In this document: one piece after another, positions 9,220 through 18,000 of the stretch
Numbering within the stretch: the first letter of the stretch is position 1
Layout: each line of letters opens with the position of its first letter
Source: Giardia muris
Taxonomy: Eukaryota; Fornicata; Diplomonadida; Hexamitidae
Assembly: GCA_006247105.1 (NCBI GenBank)
Contig: CM016926.1
Span: 620,001 to 684,000, forward strand
Direction of reading: 5' to 3'
DNA length: 64,000 nucleotides
Position numbers and translations under genes: made by a program
The notes under the pieces: model-generated
What the model saw: only the letters and a program-made list of their open reading frames with translations
Told to the model about the DNA's origin: nothing
Database searches by the model: none

Positions 9220-12009
9220 CTACTCAAGCTGCTGGTTCTGGAACCCATAGGACCCTGTCCCATACGGGTTACTGTTAGGAGAAGTGCCGTACGGATTCCC
9301 CATTTGAGGTACCGCGGAATAAGGGTTTGTGGATTGAGCAGGCATCCCAAAGGGGCCTCCCGTCTGAGGAGGAGGGGCTCCATACGGGTTCGGCTGGTTC
9401 GAGACGCTATATGGGCCTGGTTGTTGTTGAGGTACACCATAGGGACTAGAATTCTGTTGAGGAGGAGCACCATACGGGTTCATCGTTCCGGTTGCGCCAT
9501 ATGGTCCAGGGCCACTACTCTGCGCAGGAGCATACGGGTTGGAAGTCGGGGGTGCGCTATAGGGCCCCTGGGGCTGTGAACCATAAGGTCCCGCCTGCGG
9601 CTGGGATGAGGCGTATGGATTCATCTGCGTCATCGGCTGACTAGAAGGTGGGACGCCATACGGGCCTGGCTGGCTCTGCCCGGACATGTCAGGCAGGTCT
9701 CCTGGGTTCTGGCCGAAGATACCGAACGGACCCGGCTGTCGTTGGATATTGCCTGGAGCATAAGGATTGGGGGCTTGAGGTGCTCCATAGGGGTTCCCTC
9801 CCATACCCGACTGGCCGCTAGGCAGCATAAAGGGACCTCCCTGGTTCTGCTGTCTCAGCTCGACTTCCTGCATGTCGGCTCCCGCATAATTCGACTGGAT
9901 TGCCGAATTGAGGTCGATTGTGACAGTCCCCGTGGGCCCAATTCCTTTCAAACGGTTCTGGATCTCCTCCGCGATCTTGTGCTTGTCATCCTCCTCAAGC
10001 TTGGCGAGAATCGCCTTGCAGTTGTCCGTGACCTGCGAGAGGACAAAGGGTCTGTCAAGGACGATGACAATATGACGCATGAAGTCATTCTTCAGTTGGT
10101 CGTTGACGATGATGTGCTTCAGGGTGTACTCCATGTAGGTCGTGATCAATACACGGATGAGGTACGAGCTCTCGACGCAGGTGTACCCGGAATCGTTCGA
10201 AATGGACTTGAAAATGTACATCATGACGTTAGGAACCGCGAAGAGGTCGTCGATGATCCCATGGCTCACCTCCTCGTTGTATAGCTCGAGGATGCACGAG
10301 AGGGCGAAGCAGGCGCCGGACATGAAGTATGCCTCATTGACCGAACGCATCGGGTCCTGCGCGGCTTCGACGCGTACGTACTTGAGCGCCGCATCCGCAA
10401 CGAATGAATCCGCACGCATGTACTCCGCAACGCGGAGCTTCAGCTCTGCGACTATCTTCTTGTGAACATTTGCACCGATGATCAGGTCCTTCGTGTGCCC
10501 ATTCTTGCTGAAGATCCCAAGCAGACGCATCGCCATGCATTGGGTCACCCGAGAGCTCGTATCGATGTTATGAATGACGGAGTTAAAGATCTGCTTCTCA
10601 TCGATAACGTCTCGGATCCCAGTCATCGGGATAAGGCGTGGAGCATAATCGGGAGCCGCCAAGGCGATATTCCCAACGAGAGATAGGATGAACTCGCTAG
10701 TAGCACGGACAGTCGTCCCAAGGAGGCGAGCAACTCCGGGGATGAAAAGAGGGTGTTCAACGATACGTGGAGTGCATTCCGGGATCGAAGTGATGTTCCG
10801 AAGAACCCAGATCGCCAACTCTTGCTTGACGAGATCGACCTCGGGTGTGAGGAGAGCAATGACCGTCCCGATGACGTCTATCTCATGCATATAGACGAGG
10901 AACTGGGCGAATTGCTTATTCGCGCTCGCCGTAAAGTTCACGAGGAGGCCTAGTGAGTGTGTCACGAGGGTGGATGCGTCCTTCGCGTTAAGAACGTTCA
11001 TTTGCGACACATTAGGCTGGAGGGTGATGTACTGCTGGCGCGATGCAGATTCAACGATGACACGCGTCGCATAGCTTAGAAGCTCGACCGCCTTTTGAAT
11101 GAGTTGCGGCCTGTACTGCATGAGGCACGTGCGAGACTCGTTGTTGCGCAGAGAGTTCTGGATGAGTCGGATGTACTCTGCGGTCATGACATAATCGTTC
11201 GAGAGAAGGTAATTCGAGAGGGTCGTGTCTTCGAGATAAGGGCGTACATCGCACTCAAGTGGGTTGAGCGGGGAGTTAGCGGCGGTAAGAACTACGCGGC
11301 AGAGCTTGCAGAGGCGGTCACCGTTCTCTCCATTGGCGTCGAACGGCTTCGAACAGCAAGAGTTACAGTAGACACGCCCGCAGCGGCGGCAATGGTGCCG
11401 GCGGTTGAACATGGTGAACTGCGCCCCGCAGGCCTGGCAGGCATTGACGTCCTTGTCCTGGACCCACTCCGTTCGAGGGATCAGCGCGCCATGAGGGATT
11501 GCGATAGAGAGCGAGAACTCGTACCCGTTGTTAATGTGGAACTGGACGCGCTTGACCTCCTCAACAGGCTCCGCCTGCCGAGGACCTGTGCCAAACGGTT
11601 GTTGGCCATACTGAGCCGCGCCAGCCGCGACGGTGATGGGGTTCCCAGGTGCCTGGTAGGGCTGCTGACCAAAGCCGTATTGTGGCTGTTGCATGAACCC
11701 ACCACCTTGCGGGCCACCAAGTGGAGGCTGCATGGTCGGACCTGCCGGGCCTCCATAAGGGCCGCAGGGCATGGGAGCCGAGTAGGGGCCTTGAGGCTGT
11801 CCATAGCCGGGTTGTGGCGCCATGGATGGAGGGGTAGGTCCCATGGGGGTAGGAGCTGTTGGAGGTCCACCATAAGGGCCGGGGGCGGGAGCGCCATAGG
11901 GGCCCCCTCCCGTCGGGGCCATGCCATAGGGGCCTGCTGACGCCGCCTGGGGCGCCCCCCCATAGAGATTGCCTGTAGGCGGCTGTGGTGCGCCGTAAGG
12001 GCCGAACAT
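9220..12009 (-). CDS. FYVE-domain protein with GPYG/NPYG-rich tails, 929 aa
   Basis: FYVE zinc fingers bind phosphatidylinositol 3-phosphate on endosomal membranes. Seen: a low-complexity head (about residues 1-145) rich in GPYGG, then a FYVE domain at about 182-245 starting EWVQDKD, with CxxC pairs and the ligand-binding RRHHCRRCGRVYC. A long helical region follows (about 255-720) with ARM/HEAT character, and then a second low-complexity tail (about 725-929) full of NPYGAPP-type units. Giardia has a FYVE protein associated with clathrin at the peripheral endocytic vacuoles; this is a reasonable candidate homologue, but that link is inference. The ATG is embedded in AAAAAAATG. On the same strand MCTS1 lies 9 bp upstream. 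Confidence 0.9.
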   Translation of the reverse strand: MFGPYGAPQPPTGNLYGGAPQAASAGPYGMAPTGGGPYGAPAPGPYGGPPTAPTPMGPTPPSMAPQPGYGQPQGPYSAPMPCGPYGGPAGPTMQPPLGGPQGGGFMQQPQYGFGQQPYQAPGNPITVAAGAAQYGQQPFGTGPRQAEPVEEVKRVQFHINNGYEFSLSIAIPHGALIPRTEWVQDKDVNACQACGAQFTMFNRRHHCRRCGRVYCNSCCSKPFDANGENGDRLCKLCRVVLTAANSPLNPLECDVRPYLEDTTLSNYLLSNDYVMTAEYIRLIQNSLRNNESRTCLMQYRPQLIQKAVELLSYATRVIVESASRQQYITLQPNVSQMNVLNAKDASTLVTHSLGLLVNFTASANKQFAQFLVYMHEIDVIGTVIALLTPEVDLVKQELAIWVLRNITSIPECTPRIVEHPLFIPGVARLLGTTVRATSEFILSLVGNIALAAPDYAPRLIPMTGIRDVIDEKQIFNSVIHNIDTSSRVTQCMAMRLLGIFSKNGHTKDLIIGANVHKKIVAELKLRVAEYMRADSFVADAALKYVRVEAAQDPMRSVNEAYFMSGACFALSCILELYNEEVSHGIIDDLFAVPNVMMYIFKSISNDSGYTCVESSYLIRVLITTYMEYTLKHIIVNDQLKNDFMRHIVIVLDRPFVLSQVTDNCKAILAKLEEDDKHKIAEEIQNRLKGIGPTGTVTIDLNSAIQSNYAGADMQEVELRQQNQGGPFMLPSGQSGMGGNPYGAPQAPNPYAPGNIQRQPGPFGIFGQNPGDLPDMSGQSQPGPYGVPPSSQPMTQMNPYASSQPQAGPYGSQPQGPYSAPPTSNPYAPAQSSGPGPYGATGTMNPYGAPPQQNSSPYGVPQQQPGPYSVSNQPNPYGAPPPQTGGPFGMPAQSTNPYSAVPQMGNPYGTSPNSNPYGTGSYGFQNQQLE
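9223..9835 (-). repeat. NPYG/GPYG coding repeats, C-terminal tail of FYVE protein
   Basis: On the coding strand the segment repeats short units ending in AACCCGTATGG or GGCCCATATGG variants, coding roughly 20 Asn/Gly-Pro-Tyr-Gly motifs spaced by Gln, Ala, Ser and Pro. The units are irregular in length and degenerate at the DNA level, so this is a low-complexity protein tail and not a DNA satellite. Confidence 0.8.
11575..12006 (-). repeat. GPYG coding repeats, N-terminal head of FYVE protein
   Basis: The first 140 or so codons of the FYVE gene encode repeated GPYGG, GAPxP and QPxYG units separated by Ala, Met and Thr. They match the tail repeats in style, so the FYVE and ARM-like core is bracketed by two matching disordered arms. 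Such Tyr/Gly/Pro-rich segments are often adhesive or condensate-forming; that is inference. Confidence 0.75.
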
Positions 12010-12018
12010 TTTTTTGGT

Positions 12019-12594
12019 TCACTCATACTTATCCTTCAACTGCCAAAGACCATCATCAAGTATGTGAAGGACCTCGATTGCGGCACCATGCCGGCCCTCG
12101 GCTAGTATATCTGCGCCGGTCTGCAAGAGGCGGCCTATGAAGAACGCTGGGGCCTCGGGGATGCTAACTGCCACATAAGTTCCTATTTCAAGGCTCTCAT
12201 CAATGATATGAACTCCTGGTGCCATCATTTGAGCACCATTGAAGATGTTCTTGGGGCACCCCTTATCAGTGATGGCTAGTGGTAAGAAGCTAGGGTATAG
12301 GTGTAAGAGCCTTAGAGTTGGAAGCCAAACTCCATCACGCAAGGACCAAAAGAAGATACGTTTGAATCGTTTGGACGTACTATTGAATGTCGTGTTCGGG
12401 TCAACCGTCACCACAAGCAATTGAATTGAGTCCTTGCATTTGACAAGAGTCACCTCCGCCTTTGGAGGAAGTATCTCGTCGATGACCTCTGCAAGCGTCG
12501 GATATTGTTCTCGAAGGCTCGCCGCATACTTCTTGACAGACGATCCCTTGACAAGCGATGCATTTATACAGCTATTTCGTGTGAATCCTTGCAT
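12019..12594 (-). CDS. MCTS1: MCTS1/Tma20 homologue (PUA-domain translation factor)
   Basis: Full-length match to the eukaryotic MCT-1/Tma20 family (about 181 residues; 191 here). With DENR/Tma22 it acts in 40S recycling and reinitiation. Seen: an N-terminal domain with the VKxxCxxxIQLLVV core, the hallmark PTLRLLHLYP followed by DKG, then the C-terminal PUA domain with GAQMMAPGV, the hydrophobic GTYVAVSI strand, ILAEGRHGAA and the closing HILDDGLWQLKDK. The ATG directly follows an AAAAGTATTTTGATAAG tract. The TGA stop sits inside AGTGAAC, a match to the Giardia polyadenylation signal AGTRAAY. Its first 30 codons overlap, antisense, the open frame of the DUF167 gene. Confidence 0.95.
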   Translation of the reverse strand: MQGFTRNSCINASLVKGSSVKKYAASLREQYPTLAEVIDEILPPKAEVTLVKCKDSIQLLVVTVDPNTTFNSTSKRFKRIFFWSLRDGVWLPTLRLLHLYPSFLPLAITDKGCPKNIFNGAQMMAPGVHIIDESLEIGTYVAVSIPEAPAFFIGRLLQTGADILAEGRHGAAIEVLHILDDGLWQLKDKYE

Positions 12595-12861
12595 CTTATC
12601 AAAATACTTTTCCTAGACGTTGAGGTCCGACCGAACGCTCGGTACACCTGTTTGACCTCTCTCGACGACGATAACGTTATCTCCGTCGACGTCGCCGCAC
12701 CCCCTCAAGAAAGCAAGGCTAATACGGAGCTTCTTCGGTACTTGAAGCGGGAGTTGAAGATGCCTGTAGAGCTCGTACGTGGGGCCACTAGTCGACAAAA
12801 ACGTATCGCCGTTGATGGAGATCCCGAAACTTGCCTCGCTAGACTCCGCGCTCTCTTGTAA
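12505..12861 (+). CDS. DUF167 (YggU-like) family protein
   Basis: The last 80 residues match the DUF167/YggU fold: a VRPNA strand near the start, then the family signature with ANTELLRYLKRELK, a VELVRGATSRQK strand-turn and an IAVDGDP end. The biochemical role of this family is not established. The 5' end is a problem. The only in-frame ATG before the domain is at 12505, which puts 30 codons antisense to the start of MCTS1. An ATA codon at 12604 lies exactly where an initiator ATG would be expected, right after AAA. A short spliced leader exon or a sequencing error are other options; no canonical Giardia splice site (GTATGT) is visible near by. The TAA stop is 9 bp from the tRNA-Lys gene. Confidence 0.75.
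   Translation: MFSKARRILLDRRSLDKRCIYTAISCESLHLIKILFLDVEVRPNARYTCLTSLDDDNVISVDVAAPPQESKANTELLRYLKRELKMPVELVRGATSRQKRIAVDGDPETCLARLRALL
12595..12613. promoter_or_regulatory. A/T-rich tract at the MCTS1 / DUF167 junction
   Basis: A 19-bp A/T-rich stretch lies immediately upstream of the MCTS1 ATG and within the 5' part of the DUF167 open frame on the other strand. Giardia promoters are short A/T-rich initiators at the start codon, so this is the likely initiator for MCTS1 and possibly for both genes. Function is inferred from position and composition only. Confidence 0.45.
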
Positions 12862-12870
12862 ACCCAAATC

Positions 12871-12943
12871 CACCAACTACGGGACTCGAACCCGCGGCCG
12901 TCGGATTAAAAGTCCGACGCTCTACCGACTGAGCTAAGTTGGC
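12871..12943 (-). tRNA. tRNA-Lys (anticodon UUU)
   Basis: Read on the minus strand, 73 bases fold as a standard cloverleaf: a 7-bp acceptor stem (first pair G-U), a D arm with GCTC/GAGC stem and A-box TTAGCTCAGTCGG, a 5-bp anticodon stem TCGGA/TCCGA with loop CTTTTAA (anticodon TTT at loop positions 34-36), a short variable loop and a T arm with B-box GGTTCGAGTCC. The discriminator base is G and CCA is not encoded, as usual in eukaryotes. It is wedged between the DUF167 stop and the SET gene start, 24 bp from the latter. Confidence 0.97.
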
Positions 12944-12967
12944 CTCCGGAGCGCGGGCCCCCGCGAA

Positions 12968-15016
12968 ATGGACAACCCGTCGCCCCCACCCTATCGTAAT
13001 GGCGTCCCGGACCTTCGTGCACTACATCAACAAACGCTCCGCTTCCCTCGGGTTCTCCGTAGCGTCGACCTCGTCCCTCCGCCTGGGACCACCCCTCTCT
13101 ACACCGAGTTCCCTCCGGAACGTAGTCTCCCGAACCTGGACTTCCCTCCACTCCCGATGCTCGACCTCGAGGCCCTACGCCTGGAGCTTGGTCGCGAACC
13201 GACCGCCAAGGAGATTGGCGAGGCTTTACCAGTTACTACGCGGACTTTAACGTCAAAAGAAGCATGGCTTCTTCGGCTTAGTGAGGAGTCATCGCCAGAG
13301 CTCAGACGCCTGCTCTCCACGGGTTGGCTTCGCTACGAGCCATATTGTCCCTTCCTCGAGGACCCTGATGAGGGTTTGGTCCCATTACTTATATCTTATA
13401 GGTCCCACTTTAAGCTTTCAACCCTACGACGAACCGAGGAGAAGGTGGCAACGGAGGCGCGCTGCTGCGTCGTCGCACATGGGATGCACGAGGCTCTGCT
13501 ATCCGGGATTAGCCTTGTATTGCAAACAGTGGCTAGACAAGTCCTTGAGCATCTGGGGCATGACCAGAGGGCTCTTGATGCGGCCCATGGGCTTGAGGAG
13601 ACGATGGCCCGGTATATCAAGGCCGTCTTGGACGTCCCAGAGTCTGGGAGGGTGATGGATCTATACGATTTGTTGAGTACTAACCGCGGTGTCGTCTTAC
13701 GCGGGACAACGATGTTCTTCATGCAGCTGGCATTCGAGACTCTCGCCAAGCTCAAGGACTGGGAACCAGATGTCTTTAATACCTGGTCGAGCTATTTGCT
13801 CTCGGATGAGCTCGTGAACGCATCTTCCACTAAGATTGCGGAGTACTTCCTAGCGAGGAAGAGGCGTCAGACGACAAGTAGTAATAGCAGTAGCTTACTG
13901 GGACCGACCACTGATGTGTCGGAACCGGATTTGAAGAGCACAACGTCTTGGCAAAGTGTTGCACCGACACGGGAGGAGAAAGATGCGACAAGGGAGCCGA
14001 CGAAACAGCTTCTCAATGGCTTCCAAGTCAAGGTGGATCACTTACGAGAGTTTGTCGAAGCCGCCTTCAAGGAGGCCACTAGGCTTCAGAACTTATTGTT
14101 AGAGCTTATCGCGAGGAATAATAGCCTGGAAGTGGACGCCCTGTACGTGCGGTCTGAGGAGCAACGTCTTCGTCGCTCACGTATCAACCAGAAACGGCAT
14201 TGCATCTCGCAATATAACAGAGTGGTGTTCTATGAGTTTCAGAGCCGTGTTCATCGCCATTACCGCTCTCCCGACCACCTGGCGCAAGTGCAACATCCAC
14301 CCCGCCGTCAATTCATCACAAGCTTCCCACATAGACGGATAGCCATACGGAACATGTACATTCGACGAGAAGCTGAACGATTACACTCCATGGAGCCGAG
14401 TGCGCAGGCGCTTGGACCAAGGCGGGCGCAGGCTCTGTATGGCTATTACAAATACATAGATGATCTGCACTTACCTCTTCTTTGGCTTGAAAAGGTGCGT
14501 TCGGATCCAGCTTATGCGTTTATCTTCCGTCCCCCCGCAGAGAACGTCCTAGACGTCTGGTACTTCCGTTCCCCTATCCATGGCTTCGGAATGTTCCTTT
14601 CTGGTGATAGCAAGAAGAAAAGCATTGTATCCGAGTATTGTGGTGACGTGATCAGCCCTCTCCTCGCCAATCATCGCGAGAAGCAATACACTGCAGGAGG
14701 CATCAGCTCTGTCTACATGTTCAGTGCGACTCCTCAAGCCGTTATTGATGCGACGATGCGTGGAAACTATGGTCGCTTTCTCAATCATAGTTGTCGCCCC
14801 ATCGCCGAGTCACGGCATGTCCGCTACCATTCCTCCCTTCAACGTATCGAGATCCTTTCGGGCTCGGCCCAATCCCAAGGGATTGCGATCATCCTTCTCT
14901 CAGACCAGCCCGCTTGCACCGAGGTGACCCAAGACTACAATATGACGCGCGAGCCCGCAGACGAGAAGCTCTTCTGCGAGTGCGGGTCCATCAATTGCCG
15001 AATGTATATGAACTGA
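12968..15016 (+). CDS. SET1/trithorax-type histone methyltransferase
   Basis: SET domain at about residues 535-665 with post-SET. Seen: SPIHGFGMF at the domain start, VSEYCGDVI, REKQYTAGGISSVYMF, VIDATMRGNYGRFLNHSC (family: GNxxRFxNHSC), a TQDYN motif in place of the usual LTYDYK, and the post-SET CECGSINCRMYMN that supplies the zinc cysteines. This pattern is closest to SET1/MLL enzymes that methylate histone H3 lysine 4; specificity is inferred from motif similarity. Residues 1-530 have no domain I recognise, though the part just before the SET domain (about 460-530) is compact and could be an N-SET-like region. The ATG is preceded by GCGAA, not an A/T-rich tract. The next gene starts 14 bp after the TGA. 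Confidence 0.88.
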   Translation: MDNPSPPPYRNGVPDLRALHQQTLRFPRVLRSVDLVPPPGTTPLYTEFPPERSLPNLDFPPLPMLDLEALRLELGREPTAKEIGEALPVTTRTLTSKEAWLLRLSEESSPELRRLLSTGWLRYEPYCPFLEDPDEGLVPLLISYRSHFKLSTLRRTEEKVATEARCCVVAHGMHEALLSGISLVLQTVARQVLEHLGHDQRALDAAHGLEETMARYIKAVLDVPESGRVMDLYDLLSTNRGVVLRGTTMFFMQLAFETLAKLKDWEPDVFNTWSSYLLSDELVNASSTKIAEYFLARKRRQTTSSNSSSLLGPTTDVSEPDLKSTTSWQSVAPTREEKDATREPTKQLLNGFQVKVDHLREFVEAAFKEATRLQNLLLELIARNNSLEVDALYVRSEEQRLRRSRINQKRHCISQYNRVVFYEFQSRVHRHYRSPDHLAQVQHPPRRQFITSFPHRRIAIRNMYIRREAERLHSMEPSAQALGPRRAQALYGYYKYIDDLHLPLLWLEKVRSDPAYAFIFRPPAENVLDVWYFRSPIHGFGMFLSGDSKKKSIVSEYCGDVISPLLANHREKQYTAGGISSVYMFSATPQAVIDATMRGNYGRFLNHSCRPIAESRHVRYHSSLQRIEILSGSAQSQGIAIILLSDQPACTEVTQDYNMTREPADEKLFCECGSINCRMYMN

Positions 15017-15030
15017 GGAGAGTCTAGAAA

Positions 15031-18000
15031 ATGGCGCTTCGGATAATCGCGGAGCAGTTAAGTTCCGTCGCCCGCGGTGACGGGGCGGGGAGCAACTTCA
15101 TCGACCTCGGCGTCGACATCTGCCAGTCGTTACTCGATGAAGCTCTGAGAATCCTCGCGTCGCTCCAGACCGACCCCGTGGCCGAGCTCGTTGGGTCGCG
15201 GTTTCTAGCTGCGCTCCTTGACGTCTACTCCCTCGAGTTGCGGCCGATCACTGACATTACCATGCAGCTGAAATGCCTCGCCTTGCGAGCACTTGTCGCC
15301 ATCCAACAAACCCTTCCTCCGACACAGGCTGTCCAGCTCCTCAAGCACTTCGTTGGCTACGGAGGCCTCGCACGGATCTGCGAGACGCTTGTCGATTCCG
15401 CTGCGACCGAGACTTGCTTCATCCCGACGTTGGCCAACTTCTTGAGTTCGTTCACCAGCCATCGCTTTGGCTGTCTTGCCTTATTACGGGAGACCTACGT
15501 CGAACGCAGCGTCCTGGCCGTCATCCTGGCCCGGTTCGGGCGGCATCCCTCATCTGTCATCCAGCTCTTCGCCATTCTCAAGGTATATATTCTCTCAGAT
15601 ATCACTTCTGCTGATTACCAACGATTCCTCGATGCAGGGGTCATCCCCTTCGTCCTGGATAGCCTTCGACATATCCACCCGGACTATCGCGAAGATGTTC
15701 GTCAAGCCGGGCTCGAACTCATCTCAGACGTTTTGGAAAGGCTTTACACCTTTAAACAGGCCTGTTGTCACCGAATCCTGAATGGTGAGTCGATGATCGA
15801 CGCATACAATCGTCTTGGTCTCTCTCAGGATCGAGTATTTGCGGACCTTGTCGAGGCGAGTATTGTCTCGGACGAGGCACAGGGAGTTGTTACCCAAGCA
15901 CGGTTGAATTGGTTTCTCCTCTCAACAGTCTCTAGTGATGCTCCAGCAGTCCCTGATGCGTGCATAGTGCGTCTACTTACAATCCTTATGCTACATGCTG
16001 GGGAGCGCAGAATCGAGGTATATGCGGGCCGTCCCTTCCATGTCTTCGTGGCGACTGGGCCTGTCTCCTCACAAGAGCTGGTCCTTGAAAACGCCGCCAT
16101 TGAGCGCTTCATTGGCTACACACAACGTCTTTACTCATTAAGCACCATGTGTGCGCTGGGTGGATGCTTTGGCTCGCACATATATACGTTGGATGGCCTG
16201 AATGGTGAGCTCCTCTCCTCATATTTTCGGATAGTCCTGTTACTGCTCATGTATGGGCCAACCTCACTCCGAAAAGAGCTCATCGAGTCGATACTGAATG
16301 AGCAGGATGGTGCAGCCCTTCAAGAAGGAGACTTGCAACCAAATCACCTTTCGGATAAGGGTTCTCCCGATCATGACCTTCTCTCACCGCTCCTTGTCCC
16401 AATTATCGAGTGTATTTTACGACCTACGACGCAATACCCAGCTGCACCTCTCTACGCCTCCATCATTGTCGGGCTTCTTTCCATGACTTACGAGCTTCTT
16501 CAAGAATCCTACAAACTTCAGAGGGCGATCACTCTCGCTCGTGAGCTCCTCGATTCGAGCTTTATCTTCCCAAGCCAGCAAGCCTTTGAGACGGAGCTTG
16601 TGCAGGCCATCCTTAACTGCTTCAGCTCGAACGTACTGGATGTCTTCGCAGACGTGCACTTGTTCTTCGAGGTACAAAGCGAGGGTATAATCAAGTGTGC
16701 ACTCAATCTTGAGGTGTTGCACGTGAATGCGGGGGTAGCGGCCTTTGCCGCCTCATATCGTGCAGGAACAACGGCTGACACGTACATTTATGATCCAGAT
16801 CAGCACTCTGCATTGAAGTTGTACCTTGGAGGACGAGATCCGGGACTTATCCACCCCCGCACATACCTAGCACTCCTTAAGCTCTTTCTCGTCATTTTTG
16901 ATGATGACCCTTCCCTTACAGACGATGTGCGATATCAGCTCTTTCAGATGTATGAAGGCTATGTAGTACCAAACTCGCTCTGGTCCCTTTTCTCTCGTGA
17001 AGATATCCTTTCCATGATCCAATCCTTGACAACGCCACATATAGGCCTTCTTCATAAGGCTAGCCGAGAACTCCTGGTTGGCATCTTCGTCATTATCAAC
17101 CAGCAACTCCTCTCCACGCTACATACGCTCACTTCAGCCTCCGTTCTTGAGGCCATTTCACGGTATCTCTGCTTACTCCGTAGTGAGATTGAGAAGGAGG
17201 AGAGACTCCACACCGCTATCCCCTCATCGCGAGGGTTCGCCGCCTCTCATACCATTTCACGAGTATCCTTCTGTCGCTCACTCCTTATAGCCATTTCAGA
17301 CCCACATAGCCTTCTTCGGCTGGGGGAGAAGGAAATCATACGTATTCTATCTCAGCTTCGTCCATTGGAATACACGGGTTATACGACGATCATCAATGAG
17401 ATCCTGGCGCAGGAAATCATCCTCAAGGCCCTTCTGGGTTTCTGTACTCAAGTTCGTCTTCCAAAAGGTAGTCTCTTTCAGATTGAACGTTCACAGCTCC
17501 GGAACCTATATGATGACATTCGACGCCTCCGTAACCTTGAGCAAATCAGATCGTATGATGGCTCAGCATTATCTGACCATTTGAACGCTGCTTCACTTGT
17601 TACAAGCCCGTTCATCGCGACCCTTCAGGCTGTGGCACAACGGGACTGCTTGAAAGCTATCAGAATCAGTGGAGAGGATCCTAGTGATGAGGTAATCCGT
17701 CGGCGTGGTGCTCGATTCTTGCAGCATGCTCTCATCGCTCCACAGTCATCATACGTCGAGTTCTCGTCGTACTATAGTGATGTCGATACGACTCTCGTCC
17801 TTACAGATAGCCTATTGACGGTGACAACCTCTCTGGAGCAAGCGTCGCACGCCCACTCCAATCGAATCAAACGGGAGCTTGTCTATTTCATGGTCCATAA
17901 GAGCTTTGGGTCGGAATTCAAGCAACCAATCTTTGCTGGTCGGATGGATCGCCCCGAGAACGGGTTCGGGACGAACACTTCGTTCTGCCTTCGCTCGGCC

